The notes under the pieces: model-generated
What the model was told of the DNA's origin: nothing
Databases searched by the model: none
What the model saw: the letters and a program-made list of their open reading frames with translations, nothing else
NCBI RefSeq assembly: GCF_026262505.1
Contig: NC_067204.1
Span: forward strand, 2,327,797-2,391,796
Reading direction: 5' to 3'
Length of the DNA stretch: 64,000 nucleotides
From: Trichomonas vaginalis G3
Taxonomy: Eukaryota; Parabasalia; Trichomonadida; Trichomonadidae
Part shown: piece after piece, positions 23,585 through 33,708 of the stretch
Numbering within the stretch: position 1 is the first letter of the stretch
Layout of the letters: every line of letters starts with the position of its first letter
Program-made: the position numbers and the translations under genes

Positions 23585-23614
23585 TAAAAAAGTGACACTA
23601 TATAGTTTGTCCCA
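23585..23614. repeat. Right terminus of the MULE-like family
   Basis: AAAAAAGTGACACTATATAG followed by TTTGTCCC, preceded by AATAAGGTTAAT. The same end occurs at about 37149-37178 (downstream of the same 3' coding sequence) and, diverged, at about 27092-27118. All three are in the same orientation, as expected for one end of a repeated element. No matching left end is seen in the window. Confidence 0.65.
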
Positions 23615-23619
23615 CACTC

Positions 23620-23946
23620 AGCAGCGACTAACTTTGAGTGTACATATATAATTGTTATACTGAGTACTTTCTATCTGTGTTACTTATTTGGGTCTAAGAG
23701 CCATTTGTCAGATTTTCCCGAAATGCAAGGTTAAGATTTTAGCAGCGACTAACTTTGAGTGTACATATATAATTGTTATACTGAGTACTTTCTATCTGTG
23801 TTACTTATTTGAGTCTAAGAGCCATTTGTCAGATTTTCCCGAAATGCAAGGTTAAGATTTTAGCAGCGACTAACTTTGAGTGTACATATATAATTGTTAT
23901 ACTGAGTACTTTCTATCTGTGTTACTTATTTGAGTCTAAGAGTCAT
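23620..23946. repeat. 121-bp tandem repeat, 2.7 copies
   Basis: Units begin at AGCAGCGACTAACTTTGAG at 23620, 23741 and 23862, a period of exactly 121 bp. The copies are almost the same (GGGTCTAAG versus GAGTCTAAG is one difference). The third copy is cut short about 30 bp before the Kolobok element. No ORF. Confidence 0.93.
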
Positions 23947-23980
23947 TTCTACCATAGAACTAGATATTGTCTCTCATTAA

Positions 23981-26980
23981 GGGTATAGTCCACTAAAAAT
24001 TTTTAAGTTTTGACAATGAAAATAAGCTCTGTGACCATGTAAATATATATCTATGCAAAACGAGAGGTTATGCCATAATTTTTTTAGTTATCAAATTTTC
24101 CTTTTTTTGAGAGAAGTCTCTCAATAATTTGAGAAGAATCTTTGATATAAAGAGATACACATTTGTAGAACGAAGTAAGTGTTTTCCAAACATTTTATAT
24201 GTTCATCCTGTATAACAATATAAAGCTGCATAGTGCCATCTTGTGCGTTTGCTATTTTATGTACTTTTCATTGAGATAATCCCTCTTCTCGGGTGATTTT
24301 AACAGTCAACTCAATTTTAAAATAAAGATTTCATCAAAATGATTTCGAAATTCGGATATTGATTATATAAATAGCACTGTTAACATATTTTGGATGAGTA
24401 AAAAATACCTTGTTTTGTATGCATTTAGTACACCTTTATTTTTGATTAAAACTATAAAATTTTTATTCCTTATATAATAAATAGTATATGTTACATAAAC
24501 ATGAAATTCAATAGCATTCAATTTTGGATTTTTTAGATTTGGTAAATTTTAGAAGAAATAAAATCAGCAATCAAAATAAAGAAACTTTTTTTGTATCTTC
24601 TATGATTACCTTTTGGTACTAAATTTTGCATTAATAAGTAAATTATCTGTATTATTCTGTGAGCACAAGCCCTCAGTTACGCTGGTAGTGAATGATGAAT
24701 CGTCATTTTGCGAAGAGAACGCGATTATTAAGGTAATTTTGAGAATTGTCTTGAATTATTTAAAATTAAAGTTAATTGAATAGGTAGGATAACTAGCCTT
24801 TGCTAAATTTGTATAATTTGACCTTATTCTAGTTGGATCTGAGAATATTTTGCTGAAATAATAAATTATATCGCCGATTTATGAAAATTTCTCTGATGGG
24901 ACCGACTCGCTGAAACGTATTAGTGTTAATGGTAACTTGTCTGAATTTTCAAATTTTTTTCGAAATCCAAAAAATCACAAACAAAAGCATCAAAATTAGA
25001 TTTGCATTTAAGGTTTTCATTTTTTTTGGAAAATAAAAATATTTTTTCCCCAATAAAGTTTATTTTTACTTTTGAGAGGAATAGAAACGTTATTTTGGAA
25101 TTTTGAAACGACAGAAATGTTCCATTTTTAATGTAGATTCTAAAATGGGGTCAAATTTTTGATTGAACCGTTATCCATTGAAAAACCTCGATTTTAAAAT
25201 GTTATTCCAAAATATTCATCTAATGATATAGTATATATTTATTAATTATTACTTTTTATTCAATTTTCACTTTTGGCGGGATTTCATTTTTTTGTTGTTG
25301 TATGGGCCATATTGTTCACCCAAAACGGAAAACAAAGGCAATGCATAACATTTTACTCCACGAACGTCGTCGACTCTCAGCGCGACAGATGCTTGGTGCT
25401 TGCATAATGACCGGAATGCCATATACAAAAGGTGCTCGCTTTCTTTCTCTTTGTGGAACTAAGCCCCCTGTGAAGAGTGGTGTCATGAGACAACAGAGAT
25501 TTTGTGACGATAAGATTAGAAGACTTAAAAGTATTTCCCTAATGCTGTCGAGAAAGTCCTTCAGTGGTTACTTATCCATTGATGCAAGATGGACGCACAG
25601 GCGAAACTCGCCAAGTTGTACAGTAACTGCGCTCGATGCTGTCACAAAAAGAGTTCTTGCATGCGTGAACATCAACCATATTGGTGGAAACAGACAGCAT
25701 GCTCAGTATTCCGGAGCTTCCAACAATATGGAAAGTGCTGGAACTCGAATCATCTTGAAGCAATTAAAGAAATACAATATCTTGAAAGATGTTAAAGAGA
25801 TTATTAAAGACCGAGATAACAAAAGTGTCTCTGTCTTTAAAGAATTTGGCGTCTCTCATCTTGAAAGATTCGATCCAGGTCATGTATCAAAAAATATCTC
25901 AAAAGATTTTACAAAGTTCTCAGCTTCTCATAAGACAGTTGAAGTTTTCAACGACAAGACTCAGAAGATTGAAAAAATAGAGAGACCTTTCTGGGGTCTG
26001 AATGCAAGCCTAAGTATGTGGCTTTGGTCATGTTTTGCCGAAGAAAATATTGACAAACGTACGAAAATGTGGGAGAATTGTGTCTACCATTACGTAGGCA
26101 ATCATTCTTTTTGCGAACCGCACAATTACAAATGCTTTGAATGGCAAAAAGGTGTCAATTCGATCCAACTTCAATTCATGCTCTATGACTGGGTTCACAA
26201 ATGGACACCCATAGTTTCCAAAGTTTCTTCCATTGGATCTACCTGCATGAATGAAGCGTTTAACTCCAAAATTGCATGCTATTTGGACAAATCAAGAGCC
26301 TGGAAGAACATTAACACTAGAGTTAACGTTGCAATCTTAGAATGGAATGATCCAGAGCATTTTCTCGGAGATATACAAAAAGCATTACATCTTCCCCCAC
26401 TTCCAGAAGATTGTGTCAAATCATTTGAAGAGAATTGTTACTCCAAAATGATATTGAAACAAAAAACTGTTACAAAAGGTTCTAAAAAACAGAACAAATA
26501 CAAAAAATCCATTCAGAGTGTACCAGGAGGAGATTATCAAGTTTTCAAGTCCGAATGGGAATCAGAAGACGAAGACATTGATGACTTTGATTAACGAAAA
26601 TTACATTTTATTTATTGTTTTTGTTTTTAATTAAATTATTATTATGCTCATTTTCTTATTTTGATTTTTTCTCATTATGATATAAATAATTTATTAATGC
26701 ATTTATCCAATAATTATGCTATGATATTTTTATGCCTTATTTCATTTCTCTTATATTTGATAATCTGGTAAAATATAGTTCAGACTATAATCATTTTAGA
26801 TTATTGATATATTTATATAGGTTAGAATAAAATTAGTTTCATTTTCTACTTTTATTTTGAATTAATAATTTATAATATCAAATATTATGGCGTAACCTCT
26901 CCTTTAAAATATAGATATATATAGGCCTATAGAGTTTATTGGCACTCTCAAAACTCTAGAATTTTGAGTTTACTATACCC
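23981..26980 (+). mobile_element. Kolobok DNA transposon, complete, TTAA target duplication
   Basis: TTAA at 23977-23980 and at 26981-26984 bracket a 3000-bp element beginning GGGTATAGT and ending ACTATACCC. The terminal inverted repeats are long and diverged: after the 9-bp perfect end they stay alignable for about 105 bp, including GAGGTTATGCCATAAT on the left against the complement of ATTATGGCGTAACCTC on the right. TTAA duplication, a GGG-type end and the encoded transposase are the marks of the Kolobok superfamily, known from trichomonads. The 5' 1.3 kb (24086-25301) is AT-rich with no ORF. Confidence 0.92.
25302..26594 (+). CDS. Kolobok transposase
   Basis: 430 residues from ATG, with TCATTTTTTT, an Inr-like motif, 15-20 bp upstream. 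This is the DDE-type enzyme that should cut and paste the surrounding element. Candidate catalytic residues are D94 (LSIDARW), D170 or D172 (IIKDRDNKS) and E318 (STCMNEAFN), with the Kolobok-like NNMES (E144) and FDPGHVSKN (H194) motifs between. A basic N-terminus (HPKRKTK) and an acidic C-terminus (ESEDEDIDDFD) flank the core. No THAP zinc finger is seen at the N-terminus, unlike many animal Kolobok proteins, so DNA binding must lie elsewhere or in an unseen 5' exon. The frame is unbroken. Confidence 0.88.
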   Translation: MGHIVHPKRKTKAMHNILLHERRRLSARQMLGACIMTGMPYTKGARFLSLCGTKPPVKSGVMRQQRFCDDKIRRLKSISLMLSRKSFSGYLSIDARWTHRRNSPSCTVTALDAVTKRVLACVNINHIGGNRQHAQYSGASNNMESAGTRIILKQLKKYNILKDVKEIIKDRDNKSVSVFKEFGVSHLERFDPGHVSKNISKDFTKFSASHKTVEVFNDKTQKIEKIERPFWGLNASLSMWLWSCFAEENIDKRTKMWENCVYHYVGNHSFCEPHNYKCFEWQKGVNSIQLQFMLYDWVHKWTPIVSKVSSIGSTCMNEAFNSKIACYLDKSRAWKNINTRVNVAILEWNDPEHFLGDIQKALHLPPLPEDCVKSFEENCYSKMILKQKTVTKGSKKQNKYKKSIQSVPGGDYQVFKSEWESEDEDIDDFD

Positions 26981-27091
26981 TTAAATATATATAACTGTAA
27001 ACTGCTTAATTCATTTATCTATTTAGATAAAATTATATTTATATAAGATTTCATGTTATTATTTCATCTTTATTATTTTTTTATTCCTTTG

Positions 27092-27118
27092 AAAAGTGAC
27101 ACTGGATAGTTTGTCCCT
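27092..27118. repeat. Diverged solo copy of the MULE-like terminus
   Basis: AAAAGTGACACTGGATAGTT then TGTCCC, the same end sequence and orientation as at 23585 and 37149, with no coding sequence of that family directly before it. Confidence 0.5.
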
Positions 27119-28525
27119 TTCTCTTTAAAAAATAATAATAATAATTAAAAATAAAAATAAAAATAAACTTTTCCATAATATTTATAAAGCAGATTTGATA
27201 TATAACACATTTAGCTTAACAAAATAACTTAGAAAAATTGCCGCGCAAAAAGTGACAAAATAGAATACCTATGGTGGCAAGACAAAGGAAACATTTTTGT
27301 AAGGCAAACATTATATCAAATACCTTTACTTTGTAATAAGAAATATAATTATCACGAAATTACAAATAAATATTGTTTAATATAATTAATAGCAAAATTC
27401 TTTTTTATTATTTCCCTTAAGACCTTACTTATTAAGTATACGTATAACAAGCTTGTACTGCCTGTATTAGTTAATAGAACAAAAGAAAATGAGCTCAAAT
27501 GAAAAAAATTTTCATGCTATTTTGGAAATATGCATATTCGAAGTATGAGAGTTGTAAACACTGAGAATTTTAAGCTTTGGTTGATGATAGTCTTTAATTT
27601 TTCTTGAAGTAGTAAATTATTTGATATGAAAATTTAATGGCCAGCATAATCAATCGTGCGTTTCGTTTCTTGATTGAGAAACGATGATTGTGTGCTAATG
27701 AATTATTGCGTCTGACAGGTTATGATTATGGATACCTGAAATTAAGCTTTTATGGGAAACATCACCGAGCGCCATTTGGCGCCCCTAATGCTGTTTCTAT
27801 CGGTATGATTAAGGAGCTTTCTTATGCACTTTCATCACTTGAACTTGAACGCTACAAGATATATGCCCCCCTCCCAATGGGAGGTGGGAGCAAAAATTGA
27901 AATGTTTACATTGATTTTTGAATACTTTACAAGCACCCCTCCCAGTGGGCGCGGGCGCAAGTGATCGGGTCAAAAAAAATCATAAAAATATTCAAAATTG
28001 CGATTTTAATAGATGTTTAAGAAGTAAATTTATTAATAACGATATTTCATAGTACAAAATGTGTTCAATCTCTTCGTAAATCATTCAAAAAAATCAAAAG
28101 AATTTCCAAAATTCAATTTTTTTAGTAAAATTTATATCTTTTTCTATCGTCTCCTCCCCACCAGTGGGAGCCACCGGAGGCGCGGGCGGCGCCGCTGGCG
28201 CCAAAAAAGTAGCGCCCATCGTGCCATGTATAGTCTGGTATAAGTAGAAATATACTTTCTTGCCTGATCTCTCCAAAAATCAAAATCTCATCGATTCAAA
28301 TTCACGATTCAGTATTAATCAACTCTTCAATAGATTTTACTAACAGCATGATATGTGTTGTATGCATTACATATTAGTTTATAACTGTTTCATCAATAAT
28401 AAAAAAACAATGGAATTTCAAGAAATTTGCATCGAAAAATTGGAAAAAAGTAATAACAATAAAATAATTTTTATATAAACATTCAAAGCCATTATAATAT
28501 GTAATGATAACAAGTACTTCTATAT
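27119..28525. other. Intergenic with three GC-rich islands
   Basis: Mostly AT-rich. Near 27650-27690 is the hairpin CGTTTCT-TGATTG-AGAAACG. An open frame at 27688-27900 starts with TTG and is not a convincing gene. Three GC-rich islands stand out: about 27868-27893 (CCCCTCCCAATGGGAGGTGG), 27933-27955 (CCCCTCCCAGTGGGCGCGGG) and 28149-28205 (CCACCAGTGGGAGCC then GGCGCGGGCGGCGCC). In the plus frame all three would encode a P-x-P-[VM]-G-[AG] stretch, so they look like related fragments. No function can be given. Confidence 0.5.
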
Positions 28526-29653
28526 TTATTCTGCCATATTTGCTATTGCATGTGCCATATAAATTGTTCCTAGGATATTGAAGTTAAGAAGGGATGTTTG
28601 TGAATAAATTCTTGTTCCGCAAATACAATCTGGTCTAATAAATTCATAGAATTCATCTTCAAGCTCTTCTACAATTGACATAACGAATGGACAATTCTTT
28701 ACTTGATTAGCTAATGCAAGAACTATTGATTGACAAGAAAGTGAACTTGCTATTGTTTTTGCAGCTCTAAAGTAGTATAAGTAATGTGTTTTCAATGCAT
28801 CATGTGCATCTCTTTCACCTCTAATTGCTCTTTGAGCAATATCAGCAGGATCAATTTTATCAAGATTTATTTTTTCTCCTGTGGATTTTAAGTGATAGTA
28901 TTGGTAACAGATCTTGATTCCTCTTGCAGAACAAATATCTTCATATTCTGGATCAAGTCGTCCTTGATAATTACATTTTGAAATATACTCAAGTAAATCA
29001 TCTTCTTCTGCAAACATTTTATGTTTTTCCATTCGTGGAGGTATTTGAATATGTCTTAATTCTGTTGGAACTACAACAGGTTTGTCATGAAGAGGTGTTC
29101 TGGCAATTAGAGCAACTCCAAAACCAGATCCCATCGCTAAAATAGCTGTTCTTTCATTAGATAAAACAGGACCTTCTGGAGCTTTATCTTCAAACAGCTG
29201 AGCAAAATTTTCTTCAAGAATTCCTTGTTCTTTAGCTGCAATAATTCCATACGCGCATGCTTCTAAATCATTTAAGAAAACTGACCTTTCTTTTGGAAAA
29301 ATACTTGAAGGAAGTTGTGAAATTGACAATGATCTATCTTCAATGGATCCATTCCAATTTGTAATGGTAACTGTGTTATTTTTGATTGGTCCTGCAAAAG
29401 AAATTGCTGAACCGAGACAAATCACTTGGGAATCGACTTGTAAGAGTTCTTCCTGAAGATCTTGTAGTACTTGTATAATCTTATATGTTGTATTTGCTTT
29501 TTCATGGCCAATATCGATGAATCGTGAAGGATTGTTAAAATCTGAAAGTCTAACTTTTAATACTGATATTCCAACATCACATCCGATACAAATTGGAATT
29601 GAATCATTTGTTTTCCATTCTTTTATTTTCTGTATGCGTTCGAAATCGAACAT
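28526..29653 (-). CDS. Glucokinase, bacterial type
   Basis: 375 residues from the ATG at 29653; the frame stays open 14 codons further to a GTG, but the Inr-like motif just upstream and the usual length of trichomonad glucokinase favour the ATG. It phosphorylates glucose with ATP at the entry to glycolysis. Features (numbered from that ATG): phosphate-1 loop ICIGCDVGISVLKVRL near residue 22, catalytic Asp129 in FLNDLEACAYG, adenosine-side AMGSGFG near 174, sugar contacts Glu198 and His201 in PTELRH, and Glu238 in EYEDICSARG. These match the Glk family (group A), not eukaryotic hexokinases. The EGGH motif of bacterial enzymes is ELRH here, but E and H are kept. The stop codon is TAAA, a form also described as the trichomonad polyadenylation signal. 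Isolated gene. Confidence 0.9.
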   Translation of the reverse strand: MFDFERIQKIKEWKTNDSIPICIGCDVGISVLKVRLSDFNNPSRFIDIGHEKANTTYKIIQVLQDLQEELLQVDSQVICLGSAISFAGPIKNNTVTITNWNGSIEDRSLSISQLPSSIFPKERSVFLNDLEACAYGIIAAKEQGILEENFAQLFEDKAPEGPVLSNERTAILAMGSGFGVALIARTPLHDKPVVVPTELRHIQIPPRMEKHKMFAEEDDLLEYISKCNYQGRLDPEYEDICSARGIKICYQYYHLKSTGEKINLDKIDPADIAQRAIRGERDAHDALKTHYLYYFRAAKTIASSLSCQSIVLALANQVKNCPFVMSIVEELEDEFYEFIRPDCICGTRIYSQTSLLNFNILGTIYMAHAIANMAE

Positions 29654-29661
29654 TTTGTTTA

Positions 29662-29668
29662 CAAATGA
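29662..29668 (-). promoter_or_regulatory. Inr-like element of the glucokinase gene
   Basis: On the minus strand TCATTTG lies 8 bp before the ATG, within the distance expected for the trichomonad initiator (TCA+1 Y T W Y …). It supports the ATG at 29653 over the upstream GTG. Confidence 0.55.
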
Positions 29669-31261
29669 TGTGTTCAATTCAAAAAAAGTCTTCACAAAAT
29701 TATAACGATGCCTTCAAATTATAAAAATAATGAAATGTTTAGAATTACGATTTATAAAAAATTTTCCAAATTTGACAATAAGAATATGATTTGAAAGATT
29801 GAAACCGAAAAATTTAGAATGGGAAATTTTTCAAGTTTAAAAATGGATAGTGCACGTGTGTGCAGATATTGTGATAAGATTATTCAGCCTGACATGCTAT
29901 TGAAATAAAACATTTCAAAAAAGTTCAATATTTTATGGTCTTGATTGTTCCAAAATCATCAGTTGTTTAAATGCACAGAAATAGCTATAATACAATATTA
30001 TCAATAACTGAATGATAACAAATAGAAAATTGATAAAACATTTACAATATGGTATGTACAATCATTTTCCGGTGTAAATATAGTTAATAATGATTTTTTT
30101 TATCGATCAGAATTGAAAAAGCAAATAAGTTACTGTTAAAATTCTTATTCGTATTAAAATCTTTGTTTGTGTATGCATTTTCTTTGCACTGTTCTTTTCG
30201 AGAAAGAAAATGCCCAAATCTTTAAAATAATACATATAATTTTCAAGAAATTGGTGAATAATGAATTATATAGGATAGAATAGGTATGATTTGATGGGTG
30301 AAACAATAGGATCAATCAAATAATGCTTTTATTTGAATGATGATTTGAATTAGCTCTTTTTTTATTATTAAGGGCTTAAATATGTATTAAGATGTGTCAC
30401 TACAAGTTATAAATTCATCACCAATCCTGTGTTTACTTGATTCAACAGTTTTGTTAAGTTGCACATCAAAAGTTTTCTTTGATTTTTAGGCAGTTTCAAT
30501 ATCAAGCTCGACAAGTAGAATTTATCAAGTCGGGTTTTAGAAAATTTGAGCTAATTTATGTAAGAATGCAACACACCTACATCGATAGCATAGAAAGATA
30601 GAATGCTTTTGTTAATCACAAATTGATCTCGCAATTTCAAATGTCGAATAAAGAGCATTGTCAGCGTTTGTTCAAGATCTAAAAGAATGTATTATTGATA
30701 GTCAATGAATGTGGAATAGATTTTTAATGATTTAGCATTGCTTTTATTAGGAGAATTTTGTATTGACGATAACAGCGTGTCAAGTTATTTCAGATGATTG
30801 TTTTATATAATTCGTATCAGGATGAGAAATATAACATCTCACAAAGGAAAAAAATATCTCTATTTCTATAAGAAACAATGATTTTATTTGCATATGTGCA
30901 TAATGTTCAACAGAGTTTTTGATTGCAGATCTAATGAAATAATGTGAAAGTTACAAAATAATATGGAAATCATTCAATTAATGATGATCATTTTTAATTG
31001 TTTCATTCAATAAGAAACTTGTGCTAAGCTAATCTATTTGAAGTTTTAAGTCTCTAGATAATGATCAAAGAAAGCAAAGACTCTTCTGATATTCATGAAA
31101 CATGAAAGTTGTCTTTTTCATATTGTTATCAATTAGTCATAGATTTCTGGTTCTATAATCATTACCATAATGTTTAAAGCACATAACCTTGCTTCGTTCT
31201 AATGCTAAAAATGTTAGATATCACTCATGAAATAAAAAAGTAAAAAAGAAAATGAAAAAAT
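29669..31261. other. AT-rich intergenic, nothing recognised
   Basis: No coding sequence, repeat family or RNA recognised between the glucokinase promoter and the tRNA gene. Only short AT-rich open frames. Confidence 0.5.
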
Positions 31262-31333
31262 GGGGCGAGCCGGGAATTGAACCCGGGACCTCCTGTACCC
31301 AAAACAGGAATCATACCACTAGACTACTCACCC
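31262..31333 (-). tRNA. tRNA-Pro (anticodon TGG)
   Basis: 72 nt on the minus strand. The acceptor GGGTGAG pairs with CTCGCCC (one G·T), the discriminator is C as in eukaryotic tRNA-Pro, the anticodon arm is CCTGT-TTTGGGT-ACAGG with TGG at 31299-31301, and the T arm is CCGGG-TTCAATT-CCCGG. The A box (TAGTCTAGTGG) and B box (GGTTCAATTCC) are intact for Pol III. No intron and no encoded CCA. Confidence 0.97.
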
Positions 31334-31482
31334 GCTGCACACTTAATTTTTAAATACCAGTATATCCAATTAAAATCCCAAATTCACTTCATTTTTAAAA
31401 TTTTCTTGAACAAAACATTTGAAAAATCAATGAATATTACTCGAAATACAAACAATTGTTTATATGGAAAATCAACACAGCA

Positions 31483-32769
31483 TTATTGTCCATTAAAAGA
31501 GAAACCTTCGAATTCTTTGTTGCAAGACAAAGGAGAACCAACACTATCTGTTGGTGTTTCTTGTGTAAACTCTGTAGAGAAGTTAACTGGATCAGTTCTT
31601 CTTAGAGAAATCGGTACAAATATTGGTTTTACCTTTTTCTGGAGATAATCATCGAAATCACGTCCTTGGAAGAATGGATGACTCTTAATTTGCTCAAATC
31701 CGAATCTTTCACTCGGATTCTTCTGAAGTAATCCAAGAATTAAAGACTGTGCGTCAGGATTTGCGTTTCTAGGGAAAGAAACACGGCACGTAGCGATCAT
31801 CATCAACAGCACACTCTTATTTTCATTAACAAACGGTTGAACGCCGAACAGCATCTCGTACATCAGAATTCCAAGAGACCACCAGTCAACTGCTGGTCCG
31901 TAGCGTGTATGAGTGATTATTTCCGGTGCCATGTAGTTAGGAGACCCGCATAATGTCGATGTTGTGTCTTCTTCCATCTCTTTTGACAAACCAAAATCCG
32001 TAATTTTCACGTGGCCTTCAGAATCGAGGAGAATGTTCTCGGGTTTGATATCTCTGTATATAATGTTATTGTCGTGTAGATATTCGATAGCTAAAGCAAG
32101 CTCAGCAACATAGATTCTGACGTCATGTATGTGAAACGCTCCTTTTCTTTCGAGATGGAAGAATAGTTCGCCTCCAGGAGCGTACTCCATCGCGAAATAT
32201 AGTTTTGTCGGTGTCTGAAATGTTGTTTTAAGGGAAACAATGAAAGGATGATGAACTCGGACTAATACATTCCTTTCTGTAAGAGCATTTTGAACTTTAT
32301 CGCTATTGACTAACATCTTCTTGTGTATTGTCTTGATTGCGTATAGTTCTTTTGTTGTATTTTCTTCACAAAGCATAACTTTTCCGTAATAACCGCGGCC
32401 GAGGACGGATATGATTCTGAAATCAGCCATACTCATTCCGACTCTATTCATTGTAGCACCGATGATTAAAAATGCCCATTTGTTGAGAACAGGTTCATCT
32501 GGAGAAGAAAGTGTGATAACTTCGTTCTTGTCAGTGATAATATGTATGCGTGGTGGTGGTTTTTTGTCGTCAATTTCTACTTTAACGTCTCCTGTTAGTG
32601 AAACGAAATTTTCGTAATCTTCGCCTTGTGATTTTTGAATCATGAGTTTGTTCTCTGTTAATATGCAGTATCTCCTGTGCCACAACGAGTTTTCGGGATC
32701 TTTCTTATGCAACCATCCTTCAATTGTTGTGTTCATTTTGAACAGAAAATTCAATTGTTCAAATTTCAT
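31483..32769 (-). CDS. PH-domain AGC-family Ser/Thr kinase (Akt/PKB-like)
   Basis: 428 residues; ATG codon 12, just before the PH domain, is an alternative start. The PH domain spans about residues 14-105 (IEGWLHKKD…WHRRYCIL…WAFLIIGA) and should bind phosphoinositides or membranes. The kinase domain spans about 117-373: glycine loop GRGYYG at 124, Lys146, Glu165, YRD with Asp240, DFG at 258-260, activation-loop Thr272 in STLCGSP, then APE. An AGC tail ends in the hydrophobic motif FEGFSF (Ser424), the TORC2-type site in Akt. All catalytic residues are present. The order PH-kinase-FxxF(S/T)F is that of Akt/PKB. Likely role: phosphoinositide-linked signalling. Exact orthology is not shown by the sequence alone. 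Confidence 0.92.
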   Translation of the reverse strand: MKFEQLNFLFKMNTTIEGWLHKKDPENSLWHRRYCILTENKLMIQKSQGEDYENFVSLTGDVKVEIDDKKPPPRIHIITDKNEVITLSSPDEPVLNKWAFLIIGATMNRVGMSMADFRIISVLGRGYYGKVMLCEENTTKELYAIKTIHKKMLVNSDKVQNALTERNVLVRVHHPFIVSLKTTFQTPTKLYFAMEYAPGGELFFHLERKGAFHIHDVRIYVAELALAIEYLHDNNIIYRDIKPENILLDSEGHVKITDFGLSKEMEEDTTSTLCGSPNYMAPEIITHTRYGPAVDWWSLGILMYEMLFGVQPFVNENKSVLLMMIATCRVSFPRNANPDAQSLILGLLQKNPSERFGFEQIKSHPFFQGRDFDDYLQKKVKPIFVPISLRRTDPVNFSTEFTQETPTDSVGSPLSCNKEFEGFSFNGQ

Positions 32770-33629
32770 TAATTTTGGAATCGTAAAAGATATTTGTTGC
32801 TATGTATATTTTAATGTGTCACAACAAAATTGGGGAATTTCGATAATCGTTTCAATCAGAAAAAAAGATGATCCATAGTTTTTCTTATAAGCGCAACATA
32901 TGTTTGAACATTTACTATAACATAAGAAAAGCACTAAAATATTGATGGAATAAGCCACTCGTTTTTAGTTAATATTTATATAAGATTTCATGTTATAATT
33001 TAAATGAAGAAGTAATTTAAAACGATTTTATTTATGATCAAATTTTATATATTTTTTTGGATCAAATCCATTTTAATAGAATTTATATACTATTCATCTA
33101 TTAGTAAACACTACCGTATATTATTTTTTAAGCTATCTTATTTTTTGAAATTTTATTCAAATCTTTGGTCGCAAGAAGAATTGCATGATAAATAAAAACA
33201 TTTAATCAAAGTCAATTTTATTTTTCATATTCAAATGGACTGAGTGTTAACATTTAACATTTTTTGCTAATTGTCGTCAAAAATTAGGCGTAAAGCAAAA
33301 ATTGATATTTCATATGGTTTTATGATAGATAAGCATTATATTCCCACTCATTATATTCGTAAATTTTGAGGTTTATCCTTCGCTTTTAAGATCATTGAAT
33401 TTGATTTTTATATAAAATAGTTATATATTAGAAAATAATATGAGTTTATGTGATATTATTTTTCAGAAGATTTCATTCTATATGCCTATGAAAAGTACTC
33501 TCAAAACTAACTTTTTCCTAATTATAATTAAATCTAGAATATTGTATTATGCTTAGTATTATTTCATTTTTCTCATTCAATTTAGAATTTACAAATGTCA
33601 AAAAATTGAGAGCTGCCACTTTTGATGAA
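32770..33629. other. AT-rich intergenic, nothing recognised
   Basis: Upstream region of the kinase gene; no gene, tandem repeat or RNA recognised. Confidence 0.5.
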
Positions 33630-33708
33630 TTTCTGTTTATTACAGTACTTTAAAGGTACTTTTAAAAAAGAAACAATTAATGTAAAAGATTCAAATAATT
33701 TTTTATTA
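33630..33708. mobile_element. 3' fragment of the MULE-like family (left half, split by insertion)
   Basis: TACTTTAAAGGTACTTTT onward matches the last codons and trailer of the transposase fragment at 22775-23530. The match stops at TTTTTTATTA, where a different element begins, and resumes at about 37108 with TATTATTATTTTATTAA through the family terminus at 37178. Confidence 0.8.

Noticed and set aside
27688-27900. 70-codon frame ending in PMGGGSKN
   Set aside because: No ATG at the start and it spans a GC-rich repeat-like island; not supported as a gene.
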